8,120 nt of DNA from assembly GCA_023424865.1 (NCBI GenBank), contig JAFADM010000178.1, positions 1 to 8,120 on the forward strand, in the 5' to 3' direction. The notes beneath the pieces were generated by a model that saw nothing but the letters and a program-made list of their open reading frames with translations, was not told the DNA's origin and did not search any database. This stretch comes from Bacillota bacterium (GTDB lineage Bacteria > Bacillota_A > Clostridia > DSM-8532). The translations under genes and the position numbers were made by a program. This document shows, piece after piece, positions 1-5,852 of this stretch (position 1 is the stretch's first letter; the number at the start of each line of letters is the position of its first letter).

Positions 1-34
1 ATTCTTCAAGGCACTGAGTTATAGCTGCTTTCAT
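1..34 (-). CDS. 5' end of an unidentified gene, cut by the window edge
   Basis: Reading leftwards, an ATG at 34 opens a frame beginning MKAAITQCLEE that stays open to the window edge. A GGAAGG Shine-Dalgarno element lies about 10 nt upstream (+ strand 45-52 region), which supports a real start. An isolated TATACT hexamer on the minus strand at 70-65 could be its -10 box, but I see no convincing -35 at 16-18 bp. Eleven residues are too few to name a family. The gene is divergent from the perR-ahpC operon, so it might share its peroxide control; that is only inference from position. Confidence 0.5.
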   Translation of the reverse strand, partial: MKAAITQCLEE

Positions 35-122
35 TTGTTTTTCCCTTCCGGATTCTTGTTGTTTAGTATAACTTTACCGCATAACTTTTTTTAAAATCAA
101 TACGAATAATCCATAATAAGGC

Positions 123-150
123 TTGACAACAAAAAATATAACTATATAAT
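123..150 (+). promoter_or_regulatory. Consensus sigma-A promoter of the perR-ahpC-ahpF operon
   Basis: TTGACA at 123-128 and TATAAT at 145-150 are separated by 16 bp, and both hexamers match the vegetative consensus exactly. Transcription should begin near 157, giving a leader of about 85 nt before perR. So strong a core promoter is expected to be on by default and held down by a repressor, which fits the dyad overlapping its -10 box. Confidence 0.8.
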
Positions 151-168
151 GATACTAGTAATCGTTAT
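146..168. promoter_or_regulatory. Fur/PerR-like operator dyad overlapping the -10 box
   Basis: ATAATGAT at 146-153 and ATCGTTAT at 161-168 form an inverted repeat, 7 of 8 positions matching, around a 7-bp centre. The arms resemble the AT-rich half-sites of Fur-family boxes. The dyad covers the -10 hexamer and the likely start point, so a bound regulator would block RNA polymerase. The first downstream gene is a PerR-type regulator, so autorepression is the simplest reading. The match to the Bacillus PerR box (TTATAAT-N-ATTATAA) is only partial. Short TTATTG repeats follow at 165-178. Confidence 0.5.
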
Positions 169-207
169 TGTTATTGTTAGTTGTTTGCGTAAGCAATTCT
201 GGCTAAA

Positions 208-227
208 AGGGAGGGGGCAATACCCCT
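208..227 (+). promoter_or_regulatory. SD-like purine tract with a small hairpin in the perR leader
   Basis: AGGGAGGGGG at 208-217 is a very strong Shine-Dalgarno-like tract, but no start codon lies at normal distance; the first possible start of perR is at 242. GGGG at 214-217 can pair with CCCC at 223-226 around a CAATA loop, and a G-U pair extends the stem. The hairpin would hide part of the tract, or shorten the effective distance to the start. Its function is not known. Confidence 0.35.
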
Positions 228-241
228 GAGCTTTTGATTGA

Positions 242-661
242 TTGAATCGGGTGATTAAATTGGCAAGAAGAAACAGTGCTCAACGACATATTATCGAGGA
301 TATTCTCGGTCAGCTTGAACATCCCACTGCCATGGAGGTTTATGAGGCAATACGAAAATTTTATCCTCAAATAAGCCTGGGCACTGTCTACCGGAACCTT
401 GGTCTCATGGCCGAAGAAGGACAGGTGCTGAGGTTGTCCTTTGCCAACGAGCCGGATCGCTTTGATCCCAAAACAGAGGAGCATTACCATGTGGTATGCA
501 ATCGCTGCGGCCGGCTTTTTGATACGGATCATACGCTTCCGCCAGATCTTATTAAGAAAATCGACAGCGCGGTGGAAGAATGTACCGGTGTTCGCATTGC
601 CAGCAGAACCATGATGTTCGGAGGCATCTGTACGGAATGCCGGACTTCCCGTAAATCATAG
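242..661 (+). CDS. perR: Fur-family peroxide-responsive repressor PerR
   Basis: A DNA-binding transcriptional repressor that senses hydrogen peroxide by metal-catalysed oxidation of its ligand histidines; cytoplasmic dimer. The N-terminal winged helix (residues about 10-70) contains SLGTVYRNL. Aligned from memory to Bacillus subtilis PerR, all five regulatory-metal ligands are present: H27, D75, H81, H83 and D94. The Asp at position 94, rather than Glu, favours PerR over Fur. The structural zinc site is complete (C86/C89 and C130/C133). The start is uncertain. TTG at 242 follows a stop and has no good SD. GTG at 251 is no better. TTG at 260 has GGTGAT 4 nt upstream and would give a 133-residue protein starting MARRNSAQRH. 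Being first in an operon with ahpC and an ahpF-like gene supports the peroxide role. Zur or Fur is less likely. Confidence 0.9.
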   Translation: MNRVIKLARRNSAQRHIIEDILGQLEHPTAMEVYEAIRKFYPQISLGTVYRNLGLMAEEGQVLRLSFANEPDRFDPKTEEHYHVVCNRCGRLFDTDHTLPPDLIKKIDSAVEECTGVRIASRTMMFGGICTECRTSRKS

Positions 662-702
662 AAAAAAGAAAATTACTAAAATAAGGCATTGCTTTTAAGG
701 CG

Positions 703-723
703 GATACGGCAAGAATGCCGATC
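703..723 (+). promoter_or_regulatory. Stem-loop in the perR-ahpC intergenic region
   Basis: CGGCA at 707-711 pairs with TGCCG at 716-720 around an AGAA loop, and GAT/ATC at 703-705 and 721-723 extend the stem past one bulged A. No T-run follows, so it is not a standard terminator. It may mark an mRNA processing or stabilising point that lets ahpC be expressed at a higher level than perR. I see no convincing separate promoter or PerR box in the 95-bp gap. Confidence 0.4.
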
Positions 724-756
724 ACAATAAAAATATTTATTCAGGAGGGTTTTATT

Positions 757-1320
757 ATGTCACTCATTGGAAAAGAAGTAAGCGAATTTAAGGTACAAGC
801 TTTTGTAGACGATGGTTTTAAAGAGGTTATCAAGGCGGATCTACTGGGGAAATGGTCTGTCTTCGTTTTCTATCCTGCGGATTTTACCTTTGTGTGCCCC
901 ACTGAGCTTGGAGATCTGGCCGAGCAATATGAGGAATTCAAGAAAATTGGCTGCGAGATCTATTCTGTCTCCACCGATACCCATTTTGTTCACAAGGCAT
1001 GGCATGATACCTCCGATACCATTAAGAAAATAAAGTACCCCATGCTGGCGGATCCTACTGCAAAGCTGTCCAGGGATTTTGAGGTTTACATTGAGGAAGA
1101 GGGCCTGGCATTGCGGGGAAGCTTCGTGGTTAATCCTGAAGGAAAGATTGTTGCCTATGAAGTTAACTCCAATAATATCGGAAGAGAAGCGGCCGAGCTT
1201 TTGCGCAAGGTTCAGGCAGCCCAATTTGTGGCAGAACACGGCGATCAGGTGTGCCCTGCAAAGTGGCGTCCCGGTGCGGAAACTCTCAAGCCCAGCCTGA
1301 ATCTCATAGGAAAGCTGTAA
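757..1320 (+). CDS. ahpC: Peroxiredoxin AhpC, alkyl hydroperoxide reductase subunit C
   Basis: Typical 2-Cys peroxiredoxin that reduces hydrogen peroxide and organic hydroperoxides in the cytoplasm. The protein is 187 residues, the usual AhpC length. The peroxidatic cysteine is C47 in FTFVCPTE, with the supporting P40 and T44 of the active site. The resolving cysteine is C166 in VCPAKW near the C terminus. An extra cysteine, C66, lies outside both sites. The start is the ATG at 757, seven bases after a strong AGGAGGG at 743-749. An in-frame ATG at 715 would add 14 unlikely residues and lies inside a stem-loop. The partner reductase gene follows after 6 bp, so the two are surely cotranscribed and probably coupled in translation. 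The upstream perR points to peroxide induction. Confidence 0.97.
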   Translation: MSLIGKEVSEFKVQAFVDDGFKEVIKADLLGKWSVFVFYPADFTFVCPTELGDLAEQYEEFKKIGCEIYSVSTDTHFVHKAWHDTSDTIKKIKYPMLADPTAKLSRDFEVYIEEEGLALRGSFVVNPEGKIVAYEVNSNNIGREAAELLRKVQAAQFVAEHGDQVCPAKWRPGAETLKPSLNLIGKL

Positions 1321-1326
1321 TTGTTC

Positions 1327-2946
1327 ATGAAAGAGTTATATGATCTGATTATTATCGGCTCCGGCAGCGCAGGCATGTCAGCAGGTATTTATGCCGGACG
1401 GGCAAGACTGAAAACACTTATCCTTGACAGAGATCGTTCGGGAGGTCAAATCAAAATTACCTCCGAGGTGGAAAATTATCCCGGTATTCTTCATATTTCA
1501 GGTGAAGATTTGAGCCAAACCATGCGCAGGCAGGCCGAGAACTTTGGCGTAAAATTTCTTCAGACAGTGGTTGAATCGGTAGACCTTTCAAAGGATATTA
1601 AAAAGGTTCAAACAGTTGAGGGAGAGTATGAAGCTCTGGCTGTTATCATTGCCACCGGTTCGGTTCCCCGAAAGCTGGGCTTTATCGGTGAGGAAGAGTT
1701 CCGGGGACGTGGCATAGGCTATTGCGCCACCTGTGACGGCGAATTTTTTGCAGGACTGGACGTTTTTGTTATAGGCGGTGGCTTTGCGGCAGCGGAGGAG
1801 GCTATCTTTCTGACCCGGTATGCCAGAAAGGTAACCATTATTGTGAGGGGAGAGACCTTCTCCTGCCCTCAGTCCATATGTGACAGGGTTGCGGCCCATC
1901 CCAAAATTGAGGTGAAGTATAATGCGGAGCTGGCGGAGGTTGGGGGAGACGGCGTACTGAAATACGCCAGGTTTGTAGATAACCAAACAGGCCGGAGCTG
2001 GCGGTACGAAGCGGCACAGAATGAAACCTTCGGTGTGTTCGTGTTTGTGGGGTACATCCCCCAGAGCGATGAATTTGCCCATCAGATTCGGCTGGATGAG
2101 CGAGGCTATATTCTTACCGATGAAACCATGCGCACAAATGTGGACGGGGTGTATGCCGCAGGCGATATTCGTCCTAAGCAGCTTCGCCAGCTTGTTACCG
2201 CCGTGGCTGACGGTGCGGTTGCCGCAACAAGTGCCGAACGTTATCTTGCGGAAAAGAAGGAGCGCATGGGACTTGCAGAAGAGCATGGGCAGGTTGACTC
2301 AAAGAAGGGAACAGCCTTTCTTGACGAGGAGCTTCGTGAACAGCTTATTCCCATTCTTCAGCGCTTTGAAAAACAAATCCGGCTTGTGGCTTTCCTGGAG
2401 GATGGTAATGATTTGAGCAATGAAATAAAAGGTTTTCTTTCAGAATTCATTCCGCTTACAGATAATGTAAAAATCGAGTATTTATCCAAGAATCAGGATC
2501 CTGAAAGAGAGAAGCAGGCCAATATAAAACTTTTCCCCGCCATCGCTGTTTTTGGAGCGGACGGAGACTATACCGGCGTACAATTCCACGGTGTGCCCGG
2601 GGGGCACGAAATCAATTCCTTTATTTTAGCACTTTATAACGCAGCGGGGCCGGGACAGGCTTTGGGGGAGGAATCCCTTGCAAAAATCCAGGGGATAGGG
2701 AAAAAGGTTAACTTTAAAGTAGGCATTTCTCTTTCCTGTACACTGTGCCCAGACGTTGTAGCCCTGACCCAGCTTATGGCCCTAAAGAACCCTTTAATTG
2801 AGGCGGAAATGATTGACGTAGCCCGGTATCCGGAATTTAAAAACAAGTATGCTATCATGAGTGTTCCGGCCATTGTGGTCAATGATGATAAAATTATTTT
2901 TGGCAAAAAGAATCTGGACGAGCTTATCAGCCTGACGGGTGGGTGA
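1327..2946 (+). CDS. ahpF: AhpF-like peroxiredoxin reductase with permuted domains (TrxR domain, then AhpF N-terminal-type domain)
   Basis: FAD enzyme of 539 residues, expected to carry NAD(P)H electrons to AhpC. Residues 1-310 form a thioredoxin-reductase module: FAD motif GSGSAG at 11-16, redox pair C133-A-T-C136, pyridine-nucleotide motif GGGFAAAEEA at 150-159 and the second FAD motif AGDIR near 278-282. Residues about 330-539 match the double-thioredoxin N-terminal domain of enterobacterial AhpF, including SCTLCPDVV (C471/C474) and a cis-Pro loop SVP at 512-514. In E. coli AhpF this domain comes first, so the order here is reversed. The HRRxxxR motif of NADPH-dependent TrxR is missing; that stretch has C180 and C185 instead, so the cofactor cannot be told from sequence. 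The ATG at 1327 is preferred over TTG at 1321; SD is weak, suggesting coupling to ahpC. Elsewhere such proteins may be called thioredoxin reductase. Confidence 0.9.
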   Translation: MKELYDLIIIGSGSAGMSAGIYAGRARLKTLILDRDRSGGQIKITSEVENYPGILHISGEDLSQTMRRQAENFGVKFLQTVVESVDLSKDIKKVQTVEGEYEALAVIIATGSVPRKLGFIGEEEFRGRGIGYCATCDGEFFAGLDVFVIGGGFAAAEEAIFLTRYARKVTIIVRGETFSCPQSICDRVAAHPKIEVKYNAELAEVGGDGVLKYARFVDNQTGRSWRYEAAQNETFGVFVFVGYIPQSDEFAHQIRLDERGYILTDETMRTNVDGVYAAGDIRPKQLRQLVTAVADGAVAATSAERYLAEKKERMGLAEEHGQVDSKKGTAFLDEELREQLIPILQRFEKQIRLVAFLEDGNDLSNEIKGFLSEFIPLTDNVKIEYLSKNQDPEREKQANIKLFPAIAVFGADGDYTGVQFHGVPGGHEINSFILALYNAAGPGQALGEESLAKIQGIGKKVNFKVGISLSCTLCPDVVALTQLMALKNPLIEAEMIDVARYPEFKNKYAIMSVPAIVVNDDKIIFGKKNLDELISLTGG

Positions 2947-2949
2947 CGC

Positions 2950-4833
2950 TTAATCCAGCTCAATTAAGAAAGGGGAGGCGGGAAGCCTCTGGCGGTTATA
3001 GAACAGAGCTCCGTCAGGATTAGCGGCATAGGCATAGCGTACAAACAAGGGCCTTTGCCCCTCCCAGGGGATAATAATCTGGTCGTCCCTGATTTCTGCC
3101 GGACAGTCTTTAAATTCACCGTCCCTGCCTGCGATCTGGAAAGGCTCCGGCCGGATGCCCTTTAAGCAAAGAAGTCCTCCCAGGGCGTAATCGAAGGAGA
3201 GAATAATCTTTCCTTCAGAGACAGTCCCGCTTTTAATGAGAGGGCCAAAGCCGATAATCGGTTCCCCATAGGCAAGTGCCTGTGCTGCCAAAGCCAGGCG
3301 CTGCCCTATGGGCTTTTTATTTTCCGGATGCAAATCATTGGCTTCGCCGGTATCAATGGTAACGACAAGGCCTGTTCGGGTTATTTGGAGAGCCCTTCTC
3401 TGGGCTTCACGTATTTCAGGCCAGCCAGTGCTCTCCGGAAGAAGGTCAATGGCGAAATTGGGAAGCTGAACAATGAGAAAAGGAAAATCGCCCTGGTTCC
3501 ATTTTTCACGCCAGCCAGCAATGAGTGTTTTTAATAAGGGCAGGTAATCGGTGGGGTCGTCGGAGTTGGATTCCCCTTGATACCACACAGCTCCTTTTAT
3601 GGCATAGAAATGGCAAGGGGCCAGCATGCCGTTATAAAGTCCTGTGGGCTTGCGGTTGAGCCAGCCGATTTCAGGCATGGGGGAGAGGCGGCAGCCTATT
3701 TGATATTTCCAGATGCCGTGGAGAGCCAGGTGTCCGTTTTTCCAAAACAGACGGTAAGGCTTACGTGGTGTAAAGCGTCCCAGGCCGTTATTTACAACAA
3801 CCCGGACCGTAATTTCATTTTCACCCTGGCGCAATAATCCGGCGGGCACGGTATATTTTCTGGGTGGGTACTGATAACCTGTCTCACCTACAAGAACACC
3901 GTTAATATAGGTCCTGTCGCTGTCCACAAGGGTGCCGAGCCAAAGGGAGGCATCCTCTTGCCGTGGGGCGTCCTGCAGAGTAAAGGTTTTTTTAAACCAA
4001 ATGACGCCGCTGAAATCCAAGAGCCCCGCATCTCTGAAAAAAGCCGGAAGAGACATGCTTTGCCATTGAGAGGTATCGGTGGCTTCGGTGAACCAGGGCC
4101 CGGCAGAGCAGGAAAGTCCCGTGTCGGAGGCTTCAGCGTTTTTTAGCCAATTTCGTGACAGGGCTTCATTTTCTTCACTATAGCTATCGGCATGGCCGGG
4201 CTTATTAAAATCTTCAATCGCCTCATGGAATTGGGAAAAATCACCAAGCATTTCCTGGCCCAGCCAGGCCTCAATGGGAGAACCGCCCACGCTGCAGTTG
4301 ATGACGCCTATTGGAATGGAGTAGCGCTGGAACAGAGCCTGTTGAAAGAAATAGGCGGTGGCGGAGAATTCCCGGATGGTTTCGGGGGAAGCACAAAGCC
4401 ATCGTCCGGTGGACAAATCCTCCAGAGGCTTTCCGAAAACCACATCCTGAGAGGGCGTAAAAATGCGGATGGCATTGTTTTCACCGCTTTCCAGCTCCTC
4501 GGGATAGGTGTCCTTAACCCGCTCCATGGGAAGAACCATGTTGGATTGTCCGGAGCATAGCCACACATCACCGATTAGAATATCCTTAAGGGTTTCATTT
4601 CCGCTATATTGAGAACCAACCGTCATCGTGTAAGGGCCACCGGCAGGGATGCTCTCCGCGGTAATTCTCCAGCGTCCGTTTTTGTCTGCGTTTGTTCTGT
4701 AAATCCTGTCGATAAAGGAAATTGTAATGGAATCTTCAGGAAGGGACCAGCCCCAAAATGTTAGAGGCACTTCCCGCTGAAGGATCATGGAATCGCTTAA
4801 CAGCCTGGGAAGCCGTAATGCTTTATTTGCCAT
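2950..4833 (-). CDS. Sialate O-acetylesterase-like SGNH hydrolase
   Basis: Carbohydrate esterase of 627 residues, expected to remove O-acetyl groups from sugars such as acetylated sialic acids or other glycans. The SGNH blocks are visible: nucleophile S94 in LCSGQSNM, INCSVGG around 179-185, WYQGESN around 417-423, and the Asp/His pair D500 and H502 in DLHP. Between them, residues about 248-353 look like a glycoside-hydrolase-2-type beta-sandwich sugar-binding insert, common in this family. There is no signal peptide, so the protein is predicted cytoplasmic and would act on imported sugars. The ATG at 4833 is chosen because GAGG lies 6 nt before it; the longer frame from TTG at 4854 has no SD and adds only seven residues. 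No sialidase, NanA or sugar transporter is near, so the true substrate is open. Its stop is 3 bp from the stop of the ahpF-like gene. Confidence 0.9.
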   Translation of the reverse strand: MANKALRLPRLLSDSMILQREVPLTFWGWSLPEDSITISFIDRIYRTNADKNGRWRITAESIPAGGPYTMTVGSQYSGNETLKDILIGDVWLCSGQSNMVLPMERVKDTYPEELESGENNAIRIFTPSQDVVFGKPLEDLSTGRWLCASPETIREFSATAYFFQQALFQRYSIPIGVINCSVGGSPIEAWLGQEMLGDFSQFHEAIEDFNKPGHADSYSEENEALSRNWLKNAEASDTGLSCSAGPWFTEATDTSQWQSMSLPAFFRDAGLLDFSGVIWFKKTFTLQDAPRQEDASLWLGTLVDSDRTYINGVLVGETGYQYPPRKYTVPAGLLRQGENEITVRVVVNNGLGRFTPRKPYRLFWKNGHLALHGIWKYQIGCRLSPMPEIGWLNRKPTGLYNGMLAPCHFYAIKGAVWYQGESNSDDPTDYLPLLKTLIAGWREKWNQGDFPFLIVQLPNFAIDLLPESTGWPEIREAQRRALQITRTGLVVTIDTGEANDLHPENKKPIGQRLALAAQALAYGEPIIGFGPLIKSGTVSEGKIILSFDYALGGLLCLKGIRPEPFQIAGRDGEFKDCPAEIRDDQIIIPWEGQRPLFVRYAYAANPDGALFYNRQRLPASPFLIELD

Positions 4834-4855
4834 AGCCATCCTCGCTTTATTCAAA

Positions 4856-5053
4856 TCGGAGAATAAACTCCATACTTCATATTAAGTCTGAGATTAAGCT
4901 CAACATATCCTATTAAAACCGGTTAAATCTAAGATTAAGCTCAACACTTCATATTAAATCCGGTTAAATCTGAGATTAAGCTCAACATATCATATTGAAA
5001 TCGGTTAAATGTGAGTTTAATTAAGCTCTGCGCTTCATATTAAAACCGGATAA
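4856..5053. repeat. 41-bp tandem repeat array upstream of the esterase gene
   Basis: Three consecutive 41-bp units lie at 4887-4927, 4928-4968 and 4969-5009, each built as TCTGAGATTAAGCTCAACA, a variable ATAT/CTTC stretch, then ATTAAA(A/T)CCGGTTAAA. They are flanked by a truncated 31-bp unit at 4856-4886 that lacks the CCGGTTAAA end, and by a divergent 44-bp unit at 5010-5053. The palindrome AACCGGTT is perfect in the first full unit and decays in the others; GAG-N6-CTC recurs in most units. There are no unrelated spacers, so it is not CRISPR, and there is no open frame across it. The period is close to four helical turns, so any bound sites would face the same side. With the short unique stretch to 5139, it fills the esterase-tetR gap. 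Confidence 0.9.
4876..4903 (-). promoter_or_regulatory. Possible esterase promoter inside the repeat array
   Basis: On the minus strand TTGAGC (4903-4898) and TATGAA (4881-4876) are 16 bp apart and about 45 bp upstream of the esterase start. The hexamers are only fair matches. The same two elements occur in full repeat units about 26 bp apart; the missing 10 bp of the last unit is what brings them to promoter distance. Low confidence, since the region is AT-rich. Confidence 0.3.
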
Positions 5054-5139
5054 TAAACCCGCACCTTATATTATAGTTTACCGCAAAGTTTTCCACAATA
5101 TGGCTATACCATTGCTTCCTAATTTAAATCTTCTTGCTG

Positions 5140-5724
5140 CTACGGCAAAAGGCGATGGAGGATGCCGTCCAGCATCAGTTCCATAACCTCGTCCTGCCTG
5201 CCGCCGCTGTTTTCACAGAGAAACAGCCAGCTTTGATAAAGAGCCTGAAAGGTAAAGGAAGCGGTTTCAACACTGCAGGTAAAGGTAATACCGTGCTCAT
5301 GAAGCGATCGGGCAGCATCCACGTTTTGCCGGGTGTATTCGGCCAAACGCTCACCGGAAACCCTTCTGGCGAGGAGTTCAAGAGTCTGGGAATTGATTTG
5401 AGATAAAACAGGATAGTGGGTGGCAAGTCCTGCCATTGTAGCAAAAACCTGCTTAACTCGTTCCCTGGCAGGCAAACGGACATTATTCTCCAGCAGAATA
5501 GTCAGATCCGCAAAGATTTTTTGCTGTATACCCTGGACGATATCCAAAAAGAGGTATTCCTTGTTCTCATAAAAGGTATAAAAAGTTGCCTTGGCCATGC
5601 CGGATGCCTCTGCTAAATCGTCTATGGTTACTTTCTTAAGGCCATGGGCGGCAAAAAGGCGTTGGCCTTCCTGAAGAAGCTTTTGTGCTACGGCTTCTTT
5701 TTCAGCTTTACTGTAACGGGGCAT
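5140..5724 (-). CDS. TetR/AcrR-family transcriptional regulator
   Basis: One-component repressor of 194 residues, a normal TetR length. The N-terminal helix-turn-helix is clear: VTIDDLAEASGMAKATFYTFYENKEYLF at about residues 32-59, followed by an all-helical ligand-binding half with no recognisable ligand signature. The ATG at 5724 is preferred because AAGGAAGG lies 6 nt before it; a TTG at 5745 in the same frame would overlap that SD. The gene points the same way as the methyltransferase upstream (128 bp between them) and the esterase downstream (306 bp). Repeated GTTAC elements just upstream suggest autoregulation. Its target is probably itself and a neighbour; the methyltransferase pair is one candidate. 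Confidence 0.9.
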   Translation of the reverse strand: MPRYSKAEKEAVAQKLLQEGQRLFAAHGLKKVTIDDLAEASGMAKATFYTFYENKEYLFLDIVQGIQQKIFADLTILLENNVRLPARERVKQVFATMAGLATHYPVLSQINSQTLELLARRVSGERLAEYTRQNVDAARSLHEHGITFTCSVETASFTFQALYQSWLFLCENSGGRQDEVMELMLDGILHRLLP

Positions 5725-5750
5725 AAGTGACCTTCCTTTTCTCAAAATGA

Positions 5751-5826
5751 GTTACTTTCTTTATGGATGTTATTTAAGCGTTACTTTCACTACCTGTTGC
5801 AATAGCGTTACTAACCATGTAACAGG
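5751..5826. promoter_or_regulatory. GTTAC repeats and inverted repeats upstream of tetR, likely operator region
   Basis: GTTACTTTC occurs at 5751-5759 and again within AGCGTTACTTTC at 5777-5788, and AGCGTTACT recurs at 5804-5812. The third copy forms an inverted repeat with GTAAC at 5819-5823 (GTTAC-N7-GTAAC). A wider one, CCTGTTGC at 5793-5800 against GTAACAGG at 5819-5826, matches at 7 of 8 positions. No T-run accompanies it on either strand, so it is not a terminator. TetR proteins bind such dyads next to their own genes, so this is the natural place for autorepression. Confidence 0.45.
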
Positions 5827-5852
5827 CAAATCCCTCAGATGCAAGTATTGTG

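Noticed and set aside
242..661. Zur or Fur identity for the Fur-family protein
   Set aside because: The five PerR metal ligands, including Asp at position 94, are all present and the neighbours are ahpC and an ahpF-like gene.
715..756. Longer AhpC starting at ATG 715
   Set aside because: The ATG at 757 has a strong AGGAGGG and gives the standard 187-residue protein; the 715 start lies inside a stem-loop.
841..1239. Minus-strand open frame inside ahpC, and similar ones inside the ahpF-like and esterase genes
   Set aside because: These are antisense shadows of well-supported genes, with no ribosome binding sites or recognisable domains.
2975..2989. GAGGC-GGGAA-GCCTC hairpin just past the ahpF-like gene as its terminator
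   Set aside because: It has no T-run on the + strand and lies within the esterase coding region.
4856..5053. CRISPR array
   Set aside because: The repeats are directly joined with a 41-bp period and there are no unrelated spacers and no cas genes.
5793..5826. Rho-independent terminator after the methyltransferase gene
   Set aside because: The inverted repeat arms are 18 bases apart and no T-run follows on either strand; an operator is a better reading.
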